From Geobacter sp. (GTDB lineage Bacteria > Desulfobacterota > Desulfuromonadia > Geobacterales > Geobacteraceae), in assembly GCA_003857395.1 (NCBI GenBank), contig RPRC01000106.1, positions 1-31,978 of the forward strand: DNA of 31,978 nt, in the 5' to 3' direction. The position numbers were made by a program, and so were the translations under genes. Within the stretch, counting starts at the first letter, position 1, and every line of letters begins with the position of its first letter. Below the pieces are notes generated by a model. That model saw nothing but the letters and a program-made list of their open reading frames with translations. It was not told where the DNA came from and ran no database searches. Positions 11,964 to 19,643 of the stretch are shown one piece after another.

Positions 11964-13334
11964 ATGTATAGCAAGGATACAATTGCGGCCATTAGCACCC
12001 CCCTCGGCGAGGGGGGTATCGGAATCGTCCGAATAAGTGGCGGTGGCGCAGAAACAATTGCTCGAAAAATATTCTCCCGAATACCAAGCGGTGGCTTACA
12101 GAGCCACCGCTTTTATTATGGGGAGCTGATCGATCCGGATACGGAAGATATTGTAGACGAGATCATGCTTGTTCTTATGCAGTCACCCCGATCCTACACC
12201 TGTGAGGATGTGGTTGAAATACACTGTCATGGCGGTTATCTTATTGTGCAAAGGGTGCTTCAGCTGGTGCTCCGTACCGGGGCCCGCCTCGCTGAGCCGG
12301 GAGAATTTACAAAACGGGCGTTTCTCAATGGCAGAATCGACCTGCTGCAGGCCGAGGCCGTGATAGAGCTTATCCGGGGTAAAACGGAAGCAGCCCTCGC
12401 TTTAGCCCAGCACCAACGCGAAGGTCTTCTTTCGAAAAGGATTGCAGCCGTTAAAGAAGGAATTGTCACTTCGTTGGCTTTTATCGAGGCTTATCTTGAT
12501 TTTCCTGAGGAAGATATCGATATTCCAGGGCTCCGGGAAATTGAGCTGGCGGTTCGGACTTCGCTGGAACTCATCGAGGAGCTGTTGAATGGCTTTCAGC
12601 AAGGGAAGGTTCTCCGTGAGGGCGTCTCGGTGCTTATTGTCGGGAAACCGAATGTAGGTAAGTCGAGTCTTCTGAATACCTTGCTGAAGGAAAAGAGGGC
12701 AATTGTAACCTCCATTCCCGGAACTACCCGTGATATCATCGAGGAAGTGGTCAATATCAAGGGCCTGCCGGTAAACCTTTTGGATACGGCTGGAATCCGT
12801 GATACCGGGGATGAAATCGAACAGCAAGGCATGAAGCTTGCCATGGAAAGGATCCCGCTTGCTGATCTTATTCTGTTCGTAATAGATTCTTCAAAGCCTT
12901 TTGAAAATGAGGACAAACTAATAGTAGACGCGATCTTGGGTCGTCAGGTATTGATTGTATCTAATAAATCAGATCTTCCTCAAATCATTCGATTGCCTGG
13001 GCAGCTCGAATCTGCGCCGCTGGTCAGCATATCTGCGCGTGACGGTGGGGGTATTGAGGAGCTGCGTGAGGCGATCTTTTCTCAATTCATCCAGGGGAAA
13101 TCTTTGGATGGACGTGATTTTACTGCCCTCTCTCAGGTACGTCACCGTGATGCTTTGAATCGGGCGCACAATAGTCTGCTTTCTTTTCTGGACAGTTTTG
13201 TGGCTGGGATGCCCCTGGAAATTGTTTCCCTTGAATTGCGCGATGCACTGGCTGCTCTTGGTGAGGTCACCGGAGAAACAACACCGGACGACATACTTGA
13301 TCAGATATTTACCAGGTTCTGCATTGGGAAATAG
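11964..13334 (+). CDS. mnmE: tRNA modification GTPase MnmE
   Basis: With MnmG, MnmE makes the 5-aminomethyl or 5-carboxymethylaminomethyl group on the wobble uridine of several tRNAs. The 456-residue product has the N-terminal folate-binding domain (1-120), a helical domain, and an inserted G domain. G-domain motifs are GKPNVGKSS (227-235), GTTRD (253-257), DTAG (274-277) and NKSD (334-337). The C-terminal FCIGK carries the essential cysteine Cys453. ATG 11964 has AGGGGATGAA upstream. A terminator-like hairpin lies inside the coding region at codons 41-50 (separate entry). Confidence 0.97.
   Translation: MYSKDTIAAISTPLGEGGIGIVRISGGGAETIARKIFSRIPSGGLQSHRFYYGELIDPDTEDIVDEIMLVLMQSPRSYTCEDVVEIHCHGGYLIVQRVLQLVLRTGARLAEPGEFTKRAFLNGRIDLLQAEAVIELIRGKTEAALALAQHQREGLLSKRIAAVKEGIVTSLAFIEAYLDFPEEDIDIPGLREIELAVRTSLELIEELLNGFQQGKVLREGVSVLIVGKPNVGKSSLLNTLLKEKRAIVTSIPGTTRDIIEEVVNIKGLPVNLLDTAGIRDTGDEIEQQGMKLAMERIPLADLILFVIDSSKPFENEDKLIVDAILGRQVLIVSNKSDLPQIIRLPGQLESAPLVSISARDGGGIEELREAIFSQFIQGKSLDGRDFTALSQVRHRDALNRAHNSLLSFLDSFVAGMPLEIVSLELRDALAALGEVTGETTPDDILDQIFTRFCIGK
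12086..12114 (+). terminator. Terminator-like hairpin inside mnmE
   Basis: A perfect 11-bp inverted repeat (AAGCGGTGGCT at 12086-12096 and its complement at 12102-12112) encloses the 5-base loop TACAG. The run TTTT (12111-12114) then ATTAT follows. It has the shape of a Rho-independent terminator but lies within codons 41-50 of mnmE. Whether it causes pausing or attenuation is unknown. The protein sequence there (SGGLQSHR) is otherwise ordinary for MnmE. Confidence 0.5.
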
Positions 13335-13338
13335 GAAA

Positions 13339-13354
13339 TGTTCCACGTGAAACA
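13339..13354. promoter_or_regulatory. parS: parS centromere site
   Basis: TGTTCCACGTGAAACA is a 16-base near-perfect palindrome (one broken pair) that matches the bacterial chromosomal parS consensus TGTTTCACGTGAAACA at 15 of 16 positions. ParB binds such sites near the origin for chromosome segregation. It begins 5 bases after the mnmE stop, about 4 kb from the candidate origin. The match is seen directly; binding is inferred. Confidence 0.85.
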
Positions 13355-13509
13355 TCTCCCCTCAGCGCCCTGTTTAAAAGGGTTTGTGAGCCAACAAAAA
13401 ACAACCGATACGAAATCAGGCTTGTGAAGGCTTCAAAATGCAGTGTTTGCGTGGTCGTATGATCTCGTTTCACACGATACACGTCTCACTAGCTTTGTAA
13501 GGAAATACC

Positions 13510-15384
13510 ATGCTTGTTTACGAAAAGCACTATGACATTATTGTGGTTGGCGCTGGTCATGCTGGCTGCGAAGCAGCTTTAGCTGGGGCTCGAATGGGGC
13601 GATCCACGCTTCTGTTCTCCATAAATCTCGATGCTATCGCACTCATGTCGTGCAATCCGTCAATTGGAGGCCTGGCAAAGGGTCACCTGGTGCGGGAGAT
13701 CGATGCTCTGGGTGGCGAAATGGGTAAAGTCATCGATGCGACGGGAATTCAATTCCGTACCCTGAACACCAGAAAAGGTCCCGCGGTGAGAGCTTCCCGC
13801 GCCCAGGCAGACAAGCAGTTCTATCGAATGAGAATGAAGTACGTGCTGGAGTATACGGAAAATCTTTCGTTGAAACAGGGCGAGGTAACGGCATTGTATG
13901 TGGAAGATGGCGTTGTGCTTGGAGTGGATACGCAAGTGGGGATTCGTTACCTGGCAAAAACAGTTATCCTCACAACAGGCACATTTCTTCGCGGGCTCAT
14001 CCATGTGGGACTTACCAGTTATGCTGGAGGAAGGGCAGGGGACTTGCCCGCAATTGGACTTTCGGACTCGTTGGGTAAGCTGGGATTTGAAATAGGAAGA
14101 CTGAAAACGGGAACACCGGCTCGACTCGATGCTAAGACCATAAACTTCAGCGTGTTGGAGCCTCAGTTCGGAGATGAGCCGCCGATTCCCTTTTCATTCT
14201 CAACCGAGCGAATCGATCGTCCGCAAATGCCCTGCCATATTGTCTATACCAACGAGCGGACACACGAGATAATCAGGGCAAACCTTGATCGGTCGCCCCT
14301 CTATGGAGGATTGATAGAAGGGATTGGCCCGCGCTATTGTCCGTCAATCGAAGATAAGGTGGTGCGTTTCCCGGAAAAAAACCGTCATCAGAGTTTCCTT
14401 GAGCCGGAAGGGAGAGATACCGTTGAAGTTTACCCGAGCGGCCTTTCCACCTCATTGCCGATTGATGTTCAGATTGCACTATACCGGTCCATCGAGGGTC
14501 TGGAGTCAGTTGAAATCATGCGTCCTGCTTATGCCATAGAATACGACTATGTGGATCCGATCCAGGTTCACGCCTCGCTTGAAACAAAACGTGTGCGAAA
14601 CCTTTATCATGCCGGACAGATAAATGGTACCTCGGGATACGAAGAAGCGGCGGCACAGGGGCTCATGGCGGGAATCAATGCGGCATTGCGGGTAACGGGC
14701 GAAGATCCGTTGGTGCTAGGCAGGGGAGAGGCGTATATCGGTGTCCTCATAGATGACCTCGTTACTATGGGAACCAAAGAGCCATACCGAATGTTCACCT
14801 CCCGTGCAGAATACCGTCTCCTGCTTCGAGAGGACAATGCTGATCAACGCTTACGAGAAAAGGGCTATGCTGTGGGTCTGGTGCGGGATGATGAGTATCG
14901 TTCCTTTCTGCGTAAAAGGGAAATGATTGCGGAAGAGTTGCTCCGACTGCGTGAAAAACGCATTATTCCTTCAGAAATTGACGATGCATTTCTGGAGGAG
15001 CATAACCTTCAGGATCTGCAAAACGCCGTAACCTACGAGCAGCTGTTGCGGAGGCCGGAGATTACCTACCGTGAACTACTGCACATTGACGAGCAGTGTG
15101 CATTGATCGAACCTGTCGTCAAAGAGCAAGTGGAGATTCAGATTAAATACCAGGGATACATTGATCGCCAGCTGCAGCAAATTGAACGAGGAGACAAACT
15201 GGAAACTACCAGAATTCCGGTTGATATCGATTATACCGCCATTTCTGGTTTCTCCACCGAAGCGCGGGAAAAACTGATACGGTATCGACCGGATACCCTG
15301 GGGCAGGCCTCACGGATCAGTGGTATAACACCAGCTGCCATCTCCATATTAGCCATTGCGCTGAAATCGGGCAAAGGGAAATGA
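13510..15384 (+). CDS. mnmG: tRNA uridine-5-carboxymethylaminomethyl modification enzyme MnmG (GidA)
   Basis: MnmG is the FAD- and NADH-dependent partner of MnmE in wobble-uridine modification. The 624-residue product has the dinucleotide-binding motif VVGAGHAGCEAA (12-23), the signature segments CNPSIGG and GPAVRASRAQADK, and the second signature GTSGYEEAAAQGL. The C-terminal helical domain binds MnmE. The start is ATG 13510, with TAAGGA upstream. It is separated from mnmE by 175 bases holding parS. Its stop overlaps the rsmG start in an ATGA arrangement. Confidence 0.97.
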   Translation: MLVYEKHYDIIVVGAGHAGCEAALAGARMGRSTLLFSINLDAIALMSCNPSIGGLAKGHLVREIDALGGEMGKVIDATGIQFRTLNTRKGPAVRASRAQADKQFYRMRMKYVLEYTENLSLKQGEVTALYVEDGVVLGVDTQVGIRYLAKTVILTTGTFLRGLIHVGLTSYAGGRAGDLPAIGLSDSLGKLGFEIGRLKTGTPARLDAKTINFSVLEPQFGDEPPIPFSFSTERIDRPQMPCHIVYTNERTHEIIRANLDRSPLYGGLIEGIGPRYCPSIEDKVVRFPEKNRHQSFLEPEGRDTVEVYPSGLSTSLPIDVQIALYRSIEGLESVEIMRPAYAIEYDYVDPIQVHASLETKRVRNLYHAGQINGTSGYEEAAAQGLMAGINAALRVTGEDPLVLGRGEAYIGVLIDDLVTMGTKEPYRMFTSRAEYRLLLREDNADQRLREKGYAVGLVRDDEYRSFLRKREMIAEELLRLREKRIIPSEIDDAFLEEHNLQDLQNAVTYEQLLRRPEITYRELLHIDEQCALIEPVVKEQVEIQIKYQGYIDRQLQQIERGDKLETTRIPVDIDYTAISGFSTEAREKLIRYRPDTLGQASRISGITPAAISILAIALKSGKGK

Positions 15385-16039
15385 ACAAAGAAGCCTTGGA
15401 ACTCTTGCGTCAATGCGCGGAAGAATTTGAAATTGAGCTGACAGCGAGTCAACTTGATCTCTTTGACCTCTTTGCTGAAGAGTTGAAAAAGTGGAACCGG
15501 AAGATAAACCTCACCGCAATCAAGAATGATCATGAAATCGTGATCAAGCATTTTGCTGACTCACTGTCCCTACTCGGTTGTTGTACCAAGACCGGGACGC
15601 TCCTCGACATCGGCTCGGGTGGTGGCTTCCGGCAATTCCTCTCAAAATAATGCTCCCGCATCTCTCTGTGTTTTCCGTGGACTCGGTGGAGAAAAAAATC
15701 CTGTTTCAACGTCATGCAGCCAGAGTTCTTCAGCTACAGGATTTTTCGGCGATCCATGCACGTGCCGAAGCGCTGCTGAAAAGTCATGCCTCACAGTTTG
15801 ACACGATTGTCTCACGGGCGTTTTCAGACTTGCCATTTTTTGTGACGCTTGCTTTGCCGCTTTTGAAAGTTTCAGGGCAGATCATCGCGATGAAGGGCAG
15901 GGAAGGGAGGGAAGAAGTCGTCGCTGCGGAGAAGCAGCTTGCCGACCTTGGCGTTAAGGTCGTCGAGTGCTTCAAACTGAAGCTGCCTGTTAGTGGTGCA
16001 GAACGCTTTCTGGTGGTCATGGAGAAAAATCACCAGTAG
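15381..16039 (+). pseudogene. rsmG: rsmG (16S rRNA m7G527 methyltransferase), frameshifted
   Basis: RsmG methylates 16S rRNA G527 using SAM. The first 84 or so residues (MNKEALELLRQCAEEF onward) read in one frame up to LLDIGSGGGF; the rest (IPLKIMLPHLSVFSV to RFLVVMEKNHQ) reads in another. Near 15629-15630 the sequence CTTCCGGC gives GGF-R-Q and soon a stop at 15648-15650. One extra C (CTTCCCGGC) would give GGFPAIPLK, close to the family's GGFPGIPL. The restored protein would be 219 residues, normal length. The broken site is the SAM-binding glycine-rich loop. The rest is well conserved, so the lesion is either recent or a base-calling error in a short C run. ATG 15381 overlaps the mnmG stop by 4 bases. 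Confidence 0.9.
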
Positions 16040-16417
16040 AGTGGCTGGAGACATATTCAATAAAAACTATCTTGAAAAAAACACACCAAAAAAAGTGTTT
16101 CTGCTTTCTTGGGTGCAAAGAAAAGGTATAACCCCACCTTGTCACAAAAAACCCCTTAGAATCGAAATATGAAAGCCTACTTTTTGGGCACTTTCTGAAA
16201 AAACGTTCGTCATTTATCTAGTCCGCATATTTATTCAGCAACGGTCTGTTCCCATCTGAACAAAGCAGGGATTTCCCCACCAAAATAACATTCAGAACAA
16301 ATATACATTTTAGCCCAGGCGCAGATAAAGTGAGCAGAAAAAATGGAACTGCGAATATCTGTGATGCGATGATTCTGTTTGAGAATTCGAAATAAGTTCA
16401 ATCTGTATTCCAGAGCC

Positions 16418-16436
16418 CGAGAATTGGTAATTCTCG
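16418..16436. repeat. 8-bp inverted repeat
   Basis: CGAGAATT and AATTCTCG form a perfect 8-bp stem around the loop GGT. No T-tract follows, so it is not an obvious terminator. Possibly an operator or a remnant of an element end. Confidence 0.4.
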
Positions 16437-16441
16437 CAGAG

Positions 16442-16496
16442 GCTTGTAGCAAAAGATATCTCCTGTTAGCAGGCGAAAAGGTGATGCTTGTAGCAA
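16442..16496. repeat. 11-bp direct repeat pair
   Basis: GCTTGTAGCAA occurs at 16442-16452 and again at 16486-16496, 44 bases apart, with CCTG-TTAG-CAGG between. Origin unknown. Confidence 0.4.
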
Positions 16497-16531
16497 TAGC
16501 TAGTTTCAATGCGGAAAGTCTCGACAGAGGC

Positions 16532-16674
16532 TGGGCTGGAACTTCCTCGAAGCCTCTCGTAATCGGTCGCCAGTCGAGGCACAGAACTGGCTACCTGCCG
16601 GCATCAGGCGCTTTCATTGCTGTCGCTATCTTGCCATAAAACCGTACGAGAGACTCCGAGAAAGCCCCAGCCCA
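16532..16674 (-). repeat. 143-bp long imperfect palindrome, possible structured RNA or MITE
   Basis: The left arm 16532-16567 (begins TGGGCTGG, ends CTCTCGTAATCGGT) is complementary to the right arm 16641-16674 at 29 of 34 aligned positions, with a 2-base gap. All five mismatches are transitions. If the minus strand is transcribed, each of them becomes a G-U wobble; on the plus strand they would be A-C clashes. An inner hairpin pairs GGTCGCCAGT (16565-16574) with ACTGGCTACC (16586-16595), and TGCCGGCA at 16596-16603 is a further palindrome. The wobble pattern favours a minus-strand RNA structure, though a decayed mobile element is possible. Confidence 0.5.
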
Positions 16675-16845
16675 ACGGAGGATAGCGCTAATTGGGTGTT
16701 TCCGGATGAATCAAGCTAGTTAAAACAGTGCAGGCGTAAGAACAACAGTAAAAATGAATAGCTGAAAAATACTGCTATAATCATTGACATCATTAGTCAC
16801 GTACAGCATATTCGCGTAGATGCAACAGATACCTGAAACTTCGCC

Positions 16846-17005
16846 AGGAGCCTGTCGGACTTAGGGTAAATCTGCTACAAATCCGTCTAAATGGTCTATA
16901 TTTCGCCGTTTTGGGTAATAGATAACTATTACCCTGCAAAATCAACAAAATCAGTCTTCGCCCAGCCGAATTTTCGCTTCAATTTCCTAAGTCCGACAGA
17001 CTCCT
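16846..17005. mobile_element. 160-bp MITE-like element with 20-bp terminal inverted repeats
   Basis: The left terminus 16846-16865 (AGGAGCCTGTCGGACTTAGG) and the right terminus 16986-17005 are inverted repeats with a single mismatch. The interior has no coding capacity. It contains a central perfect 9-bp hairpin GGGTAATAG (16913-16921), loop ATAA, CTATTACCC (16926-16934), extended by TTTT/AAAA pairing. Size, terminal repeats and lack of a transposase fit a miniature inverted-repeat element mobilised by an IS elsewhere. No clear target-site duplication is visible. It ends 22 bases before the ybjQ-like gene and could affect its expression. Confidence 0.7.
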
Positions 17006-17027
17006 AACTGAAAGAAAGGAATGAGAC

Positions 17028-17360
17028 ATGAACATGCCGGTTACAACAACATTTACCATCGAAGGCTATCGAATCAAAGAGTACAAGGGTATTGCGCGGG
17101 GAATCATTGTACGATCACCAACAATCGCTCAAGGAATCATCGGAGGGCTGAAAAACATTATCGGCGGACGGATCGGCGCGTATACCGAAATGTGCGAACA
17201 AGCACGTCTGCAGGCATTTGAATCACTGGTTCAGCAAGCACGGGAGATGGGGGCAAATGCCATTGTGGGGTTACGGTATGATGCTTCAGAGGTCGTAAGC
17301 AAAGGCTCCGCAACAGAGGTACTGTGCTATGGTACCGCGGTTGTAATTGCCGCAGAGTAG
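17028..17360 (+). CDS. YbjQ/UPF0145 family (heavy-metal-binding domain) protein
   Basis: The 110-residue product is a full-length member of the YbjQ family. It begins MNMPVTTTFTIEGYRIKEY and includes GIARGIIVRSPTI, GGRIGAYTEMCEQARLQA and the conserved GANAIVGLRYD, ending with the CYGTAVV strand. Known members form small pentameric rings and are described as putative heavy-metal-binding proteins; their physiological role is not settled. AAGGAATGAGAC precedes the ATG. An alternative ATG two codons on is possible. It stands alone between the MITE-like element and the nitroreductase gene. Confidence 0.85.
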   Translation: MNMPVTTTFTIEGYRIKEYKGIARGIIVRSPTIAQGIIGGLKNIIGGRIGAYTEMCEQARLQAFESLVQQAREMGANAIVGLRYDASEVVSKGSATEVLCYGTAVVIAAE

Positions 17361-17490
17361 TGCTGTGTAACAGTAGCTTGAAAACTCGCGGGAGCGTTAC
17401 TATTTGAGAACAGAAAGTTGGAGCATTGCGGTCAAAGGAATGTTGCAGCCTACCAAAAAAATCGAACGGTGACGTAGAGGAGAGTTAAAA

Positions 17491-19122
17491 ATGACCCGTC
17501 TGGAGACAGTTCTGGCATACCACGAGGCGACAAAGCATCGTTTTGAAGGCTATGCACGCGGCCCGGGTAGAATGGATTGGTCAACACAGCCCGACCTCTT
17601 TCGCCGCTATGAAGGTGCCCCACTGATTCAACTGGAAATAGCTGAGCCAGGGGAGGAACCTCATTATGCTTCAGTCTTTTCAGATGAAGGCCGAATACCA
17701 GCCTCTTCCCTGAATTATCAGAATGTGTCGCGTCTCCTTTACGACAGCATGGCCCTTTCGGCCTGGAAGTCTGTTGATGATGTGAGCTGGCCGTTGCGAG
17801 TAAATCCTTCGAGTGGCAATCTTCATCCGACAGAATGTTACCTTCTCTGTGGTGCAATCCCCGAACTGTGTGCAACTCCGAAGATATGTCACTACGCTCC
17901 GAAGGAACATGCTCTGGAGGTCCGGTCAGAAATTCGCCCGGGTGTATGGGAAAAGCTCACTGCTGGGCTGCCCCAGGGGACGGTACTGATGGGGCTCACC
18001 TCGATTCATTGGCGAGAGTCGTGGAAATACGGTGAAAGAGCCTACCGCTATTGCCAGCTGGATGTGGGCCATGCCCTTGCCGCGATAACACTCTCCGCTG
18101 CGGCACTTGGCTGGGAAATGAAGCTCCTGGAAGATATTGGCAGCGATTGGCTTGGACAACTCCTTGGGATTACGGGACAGAAAGGAGACGATGCAGAAGA
18201 GCCGGACTGCCTGCTGGCGATTTTTCCCCATGGGGGGATTGCGGGTCGTGATTCTCTGGATCTTGCTGTGATGCCTGACATTGGTTTGCTGCACTGGCAG
18301 GGAATTCCCAACAGCTTGAGTCCATCCTACCGAAAGTGGGAGAGGATCGCTGAGGTTGCCCAAGCCTCACGCAAACCGCCCCTGCAGCCGGACTATCCTC
18401 ACTACCCTGCGCCTGAAACCACGCTCAGCCTCCCTCTTTTCAACGGTTCCTTCCGTCGAATCATTCGCCAACGGCGGAGCGCGATGGCCATGGATGGTGT
18501 AAGTTCAATGCCGAGCCCCTCGTTCTATGCTCTTTTGGAGAGAACCGTTTCCCGGGAGAAGGTTCCTCCGTTCAACCTGCTTCCCTGGCCTGCCTATGTT
18601 GATCTTGTCCTGTTCGTGCACCGGGTTGACGGTCTGCTCCCGGGCCTCTACCTCCTGCTCCGCAACCGGCAGCACCTGCATGAATTACGTGGGCTGTTCG
18701 ATGTGGAATTCCTCTGGGAAAAGCCCGCTTCCTGTCCTGATGGGCTGGACCTTTACCTCCTCGCCGCTGGTGACGTGAGGAACGTCTCAATGGAGATTTC
18801 CTGCGTTCAGGATATTGCCTCCGAGGGATGCTTCAGTCTCGGTATGCTGGCCGAGTTCTCCCATCCTCTGGAAAAAATCGGCCCCTGGTTCTATCCTCGC
18901 CTGTTCTGGGAGTGCGGCATGATCGGGCAGGTGCTTTACCTGGAGGCGGAAGCTGCGGGATTGCGGGGCACGGGGATTGGCTGTTTTTTTGACGATCCGC
19001 TGCACGAACTGCTCGGTCTCACAGGCATTCTCTACCAGGATCTCTATCATTTCACGGTGGGCGGACCCGTGGAGGACCGGCGTCTCGCAACCATGCCCGC
19101 GTATTCCCGTGAAGGCAAATAA
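17491..19122 (+). CDS. Tandem-domain SagB-type nitroreductase/dehydrogenase
   Basis: The 543-residue product holds two nitroreductase (FMN-dependent) domains of the SagB/ThcOx type. The first, about residues 75-250, has the SagB hallmark RVNPSSGNLHPTECYLL (103-119) and the ERAYRYCQLDVGHALAA segment (182-197). The second, about 315-530, starts RQRRSAMAMDG (326-336). It contains SCVQDIASEGCFSLGML, the helix ECGMIGQVLYLEAEAAGLRGTG (474-495), a HELLGL motif (505-510) and the final strand FTVGGPVEDRR (521-531). In RiPP pathways SagB enzymes oxidise thiazolines and oxazolines made by YcaO proteins, but no YcaO, peptidase or precursor gene is nearby. The substrate is therefore unknown. GAGGAG precedes ATG 17491. 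Confidence 0.85.
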   Translation: MTRLETVLAYHEATKHRFEGYARGPGRMDWSTQPDLFRRYEGAPLIQLEIAEPGEEPHYASVFSDEGRIPASSLNYQNVSRLLYDSMALSAWKSVDDVSWPLRVNPSSGNLHPTECYLLCGAIPELCATPKICHYAPKEHALEVRSEIRPGVWEKLTAGLPQGTVLMGLTSIHWRESWKYGERAYRYCQLDVGHALAAITLSAAALGWEMKLLEDIGSDWLGQLLGITGQKGDDAEEPDCLLAIFPHGGIAGRDSLDLAVMPDIGLLHWQGIPNSLSPSYRKWERIAEVAQASRKPPLQPDYPHYPAPETTLSLPLFNGSFRRIIRQRRSAMAMDGVSSMPSPSFYALLERTVSREKVPPFNLLPWPAYVDLVLFVHRVDGLLPGLYLLLRNRQHLHELRGLFDVEFLWEKPASCPDGLDLYLLAAGDVRNVSMEISCVQDIASEGCFSLGMLAEFSHPLEKIGPWFYPRLFWECGMIGQVLYLEAEAAGLRGTGIGCFFDDPLHELLGLTGILYQDLYHFTVGGPVEDRRLATMPAYSREGK

Positions 19123-19205
19123 GTTTTATAATCCAGTATGTTACAGTGCAAAGGAGTTAGTTTTCCCACACGCAAAATGCCAGGTCTGGTAAAAAGGAGC
19201 GACTG

Positions 19206-19643
19206 ATGGATGAATTCCTGGAAGCGGCAATCGAAGAAGCCAGGAAAGGACTGGCGGAGGGGGGTATTCCGATCGGTTCGGTACTGGTGCTTGAAGGCCG
19301 GATTGTAGGCCGGGGTCACAATCAACGTGTCCAAAAGGGGAGTGCCATACTGCATGCCGAGATGGATTGCTTGGAAAATGCCGGTCGCCTTACGGTATCC
19401 GAGTACCGTCGGGCAATCTTGTATTCTACACTATCGCCCTGTGACATGTGTAGTGGTGTGGTCCTCCTCTACGGGATTCCAAAGGTGATCATCGGCGAGA
19501 ACCGTAGTTTTCAAGGACCAGAAGAGTACCTGCGGTCACGGGGAGTAGAGCTTGTAATCGTTGACAACACTGCCTGCAGGAAGCTCATGGAGGATTTCAT
19601 CAGCACGTCTCCGGCGCTCTGGAATGAGGATATCGGCGAATAG
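19206..19643 (+). CDS. Cytosine deaminase-like nucleoside/base deaminase (yeast Fcy1 type)
   Basis: This 145-residue CDA-fold zinc deaminase most resembles yeast cytosine deaminase Fcy1 as I remember it. Shared features are GGIPIG, RGHNQRVQKGSAILHAE, YSTLSPCDMCSG, the YGIPKVIIGEN strand and the terminal W-x-EDIGE. Zinc ligands are His50, Cys79 and Cys82, with the proton-shuttling Glu52. Asn39 and Asp142 match the residues that hold the pyrimidine in Fcy1. It should convert cytosine to uracil, or act on a related base. Guanine deaminase or tRNA adenosine deaminase is less likely because of the EDIGE tail. AAAGGAGCGACTG precedes ATG 19206. The bacterial CodA family is unrelated. Confidence 0.85.
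   Translation: MDEFLEAAIEEARKGLAEGGIPIGSVLVLEGRIVGRGHNQRVQKGSAILHAEMDCLENAGRLTVSEYRRAILYSTLSPCDMCSGVVLLYGIPKVIIGENRSFQGPEEYLRSRGVELVIVDNTACRKLMEDFISTSPALWNEDIGE

Larger units (their letters stand above)
16040..17027. other. About 1 kb without a convincing gene; insertion/rearrangement scar
   Basis: No frame here has family-like sequence, a good ribosome binding site and normal codon use together. The stretch is AT-rich at its ends and contains: a weak hairpin after rsmG (AAACAC 16079-16084 with GTGTTT 16095-16100); an 8-bp inverted repeat CGAGAATT/AATTCTCG (16418-16436); an 11-bp direct repeat GCTTGTAGCAA (16442-16452 and 16486-16496); the 143-bp palindrome (16532-16674); and the 160-bp MITE-like element (16846-17005). 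A 92-codon minus-strand frame (16231-16509, TTG start, one CXXC) is open but unrecognised. In many genomes parA and parB occupy this place; here they do not. Confidence 0.6.

Noticed and set aside
16231..16509. 92-codon minus-strand frame with an ICSEC motif in the scar region
   Set aside because: TTG start with no ribosome binding site and no recognised family. Kept as a possibility in the region description but not called a gene.
16532..16674. Integron attC site
   Set aside because: The right end GCCCAAC resembles an RYYYAAC core, but it is at the wrong end: attC needs RYYYAAC on the left and GTTRRRY on the right. No integrase is present.
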